From Demequina litoralis (GTDB taxonomy: Bacteria > Actinomycetota > Actinomycetes > Actinomycetales > Demequinaceae): a stretch of 64,000 bases of DNA. Below are positions 62,175-64,000 of the stretch, piece by piece (within the stretch, counting starts at the first letter, position 1; every line of letters starts with the position of its first letter). The stretch is taken from positions 236,750 to 300,749 of the forward strand of contig NZ_JAUHPW010000004.1 in NCBI RefSeq assembly GCF_030418455.1. Reading direction: 5' to 3'. The notes below the pieces were generated by a model, which had not been told where the DNA came from, did no database searches, and worked only from the letters and a program-made list of their open reading frames with translations. The position numbers were made by a program, and so were the translations under genes.

Positions 62175-63013
62175 CGGGTCGTCACCTCGGGGATCGGATC
62201 CACGACCTTCTCGACCATCGCCTCTCGTCCGAGGCGGCGGCCGAGGCGATGGCCCATCTCGAGGGGTGCGACGACTGCGCCGCGCGCTGGCGCGAGCTGC
62301 GCGCCGCGCGCGAGGCGCTGCACTCCTCCGAGGCGGGCATCGACCTCCGCTTCACCGCGCAGCTGCTCGACCGCGACCGCATGGCCGAGATCGCGCAGCA
62401 GGAGACGCGTCGCCGCGCGCGTGCCGCGCGCGGGAGGGACCGGCGTCCCGCGGTGCTCACGCTGTCGCTCACCCTCATCCTCGTCGCCGTCGTCGGCGCC
62501 GCGTACGTCGCAGGCGCACCCGAGGACGTCGACCCAGGCCTCTCGGCCCAGGCGGACACCGCCGGGCAGAGCGTCGTCTCGATGGACTCCTCCTCGCTCC
62601 GCGAGGAGGGCGTGTCGGGCGACTGGATCCAGCCGGATTGGCAGTCGACTGGATTCATCCCTGTCAAGGGATCGGTGCGGGAGGCCTCCAACGGCGCCCG
62701 CTACCTCGCCTACACCCTGCTGACCGGCGCCGAGCCCGTGCTCGTGCTGGAGCAGCAGGGGCGCCTGCGCGGCGACCGCGTGGCCTCGCTGCCGCGCGTC
62801 GATGCGGGCGGCCTTGACGCCTATGTGGTCTCCACGTCCCCGAGCAGCCTCGCCTGGCAGGCGGGCGACATCGTGGTCGCGCTGTCGTGCAGCTGCGCCC
62901 TCGACACGCTCGAGGAGGTCGCGGCCGCGTTCCCGCAGGAAGACGAGCCCGGGCCCGTCGACCAAGTCATGACCGGTCTGGGCGTCTTCGCCGACGCGCT
63001 CACCGGCCACTAG
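62171..63013 (+). CDS. rseA: zinc-associated anti-sigma factor RseA-like
   Basis: 280 residues, membrane-bound partner of SigE. The cytoplasmic N terminus has the zinc anti-sigma motif HLEGCDDC (about residues 27-34). One transmembrane helix (about residues 95-116) leads to an extracellular domain of about 160 residues resembling the sensor parts of such proteins. GTG start overlaps sigE by four bases, which enforces coupled synthesis. The htrA gene follows 23 bases later. Confidence 0.9.
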   Translation: MTGRHLGDRIHDLLDHRLSSEAAAEAMAHLEGCDDCAARWRELRAAREALHSSEAGIDLRFTAQLLDRDRMAEIAQQETRRRARAARGRDRRPAVLTLSLTLILVAVVGAAYVAGAPEDVDPGLSAQADTAGQSVVSMDSSSLREEGVSGDWIQPDWQSTGFIPVKGSVREASNGARYLAYTLLTGAEPVLVLEQQGRLRGDRVASLPRVDAGGLDAYVVSTSPSSLAWQAGDIVVALSCSCALDTLEEVAAAFPQEDEPGPVDQVMTGLGVFADALTGH

Positions 63014-63036
63014 CCCCCAGGGAAGAGAACCCCCTC

Positions 63037-64000
63037 ATGAACGACAACCCCTTCGCGCCTCCGCGCGACGACTCCGGCTCGCACGGCGAGACGACTGCCA
63101 CCGACACCGAGACCACCACGGTGCGCGTCCACGAGCACGCGCCCGCCTCGAACGACACCGTCGAGCTGCCGCCGGCGATCTCCCCGCAGCCCGCCGCCGG
63201 CACCGACGCCGGCGACACCCAGGAGTTCATGCCTCCCGCCGAGCCTCCGGCCGCCACCCCGGCCGCGGCGCCCGCGCCGCAGCCCGGCCGCCTGCGCCGC
63301 TCCACCGTCGCGGCGATCGCGGCCGGCGCGCTCATGCTGGGCCTGGGCGGCGGCCTCGGCGGCGCGTGGGCCTACGACTCGCTCGTGGCCGACGACGCCG
63401 TCGCGAGCTCGTCCGGCACCTCCGGCTCGTCCTCGTCGACGCTGCCGACCAGCAGCTCGTCGACGATCGCGCGCACCGACGAGAACACCGTCGCCGCGAT
63501 CGCGTCCGCGGTGATGCCGTCCGTCGTCTCGATCGAGAACATCCAGAACGGCCAGGAGGCCGCCGAGGGATCCGGCTTCGTCATCCGCGAGGACGGCTAC
63601 ATCCTCACCAACAACCACGTGGTCGAGGGGTCCGACGACGACACCGTCACCGTCGTGATGAGCGACGGCTCGGAGTACGACGGCACCGTCGTGGGCGCGA
63701 CCGCCGACTACGACCTCGCGGTCGTCAAGATCGACCGCGACGACCTGACCCCGCTCGTGCTGGGCGACTCCGACGAGCTGGTCGTCGGCGACGACGTCAT
63801 CGCGGTCGGCTCGCCGCTGGGCCTCGAGTCCACGGTCACCACCGGCATCGTCTCCGCGCTGCACCGCCCGGTGACCGCCGGCGACACCTCCTCGACGGCG
63901 TTCATCGACGCGATCCAGACGGACGCCGCGATCAACCCCGGCAACTCGGGCGGCCCGCTCATCAACTCGCAGGGCGAGGTGATCGGCATCAACTCGGCCA
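63037..64000 (+). CDS. htrA: HtrA/DegP-type serine protease (cut by right edge)
   Basis: Surface protease for damaged envelope proteins. The visible 321 residues comprise a Pro/Glu/Thr-rich cytoplasmic N terminus (about 85 residues), one transmembrane helix (about residues 92-112), a Ser-rich linker and the trypsin-like domain with His in ILTNNHVVEG, Asp in ADYDLAVVKID and Ser in NPGNSGGPLI. The PDZ domain expected at the C terminus is outside the window. Third gene of sigE-rseA-htrA. Confidence 0.94.
   Translation, partial: MNDNPFAPPRDDSGSHGETTATDTETTTVRVHEHAPASNDTVELPPAISPQPAAGTDAGDTQEFMPPAEPPAATPAAAPAPQPGRLRRSTVAAIAAGALMLGLGGGLGGAWAYDSLVADDAVASSSGTSGSSSSTLPTSSSSTIARTDENTVAAIASAVMPSVVSIENIQNGQEAAEGSGFVIREDGYILTNNHVVEGSDDDTVTVVMSDGSEYDGTVVGATADYDLAVVKIDRDDLTPLVLGDSDELVVGDDVIAVGSPLGLESTVTTGIVSALHRPVTAGDTSSTAFIDAIQTDAAINPGNSGGPLINSQGEVIGINSA

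Overview
The window is about 70% GC and densely coded. It comes from a high-GC Gram-positive bacterium (Actinomycetota), most likely a member of Micrococcales near Cellulomonadaceae or Demequinaceae; the family is inference. Supporting evidence: GTP-type PEPCK next to a RamB-like regulator, a coproporphyrin-type heme pathway with HemQ, the succinylase lysine branch, a DUF3117 protein, SigE-RseA-HtrA, an IdeR/DtxR box, and gene neighbourhoods that match Mycobacterium tuberculosis (greA/DUF4307/hemolysin III/Z-prenyl synthase/phoH2; xseB/xseA/ispH/ychF; fdx/dapC; dapD/dapE; methyltransferase/sigE/rseA/htrA). No rRNA, tRNA or CRISPR array was seen.

Layout. 0-2.3 kb: fructose PTS operon fruR-fruK-fruA (fruA cut by the left edge). 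2.5-12.5 kb: housekeeping genes (Bax1-I membrane protein, msrA, an AI-2E family transporter, rlmC, a lipoprotein deacetylase, greA, hemolysin III, uppS, phoH). 12.6-16.6 kb: iron-siderophore ABC importer with an iron box. 16.7-22.3 kb: hemA diverging from hemE-hemY-hemQ-hemH. 22.5-31.5 kb: an orphan gene, ndh, fumC, sugar kinase-xseB, xseA, ispH, rmuC. 31.7-37.2 kb: oligopeptide ABC importer. 37.3-41.4 kb: ychF followed by three small accessory cassettes, two of them toxin-antitoxin modules. 41.4-49.1 kb: small metabolic, membrane and regulatory genes, then pckG and ramB. 49.3-56.9 kb: typA, VanW protein, ferredoxin, dapC, gltA. 56.9-60.8 kb: lysozyme-like protein, dapD, dapE, LOG protein, DUF3117. 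60.8-64 kb: O-methyltransferase, sigE, rseA and the start of htrA.

Three DNA-level patterns stand out. (1) The coding 3' end of ychF is repeated downstream at about 39.9 kb and 40.7 kb, so the accessory cassettes look like serial insertions at the end of ychF. (2) The 10-mer GGACGATGCG occurs 28 times by hand count, 14 in each orientation, in all reading frames, between genes and in protein linkers, far above chance. (3) Two related inverted-repeat elements lie at the 3' ends of hemH and ramB. In addition, about twenty genes have a TAnnnT box only 6-8 bases before their start codon, which implies widespread leaderless mRNA and was used to choose many starts.

Functionally, the iron importer and heme genes form an iron/heme block. 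DapC, DapD and DapE supply meso-diaminopimelate and lysine for the cell wall. SigE, RseA and HtrA form an envelope-stress circuit with a recognisable SigE-type promoter in front of sigE. PckG, RamB, GltA, FumC and the fru genes cover central carbon flow.
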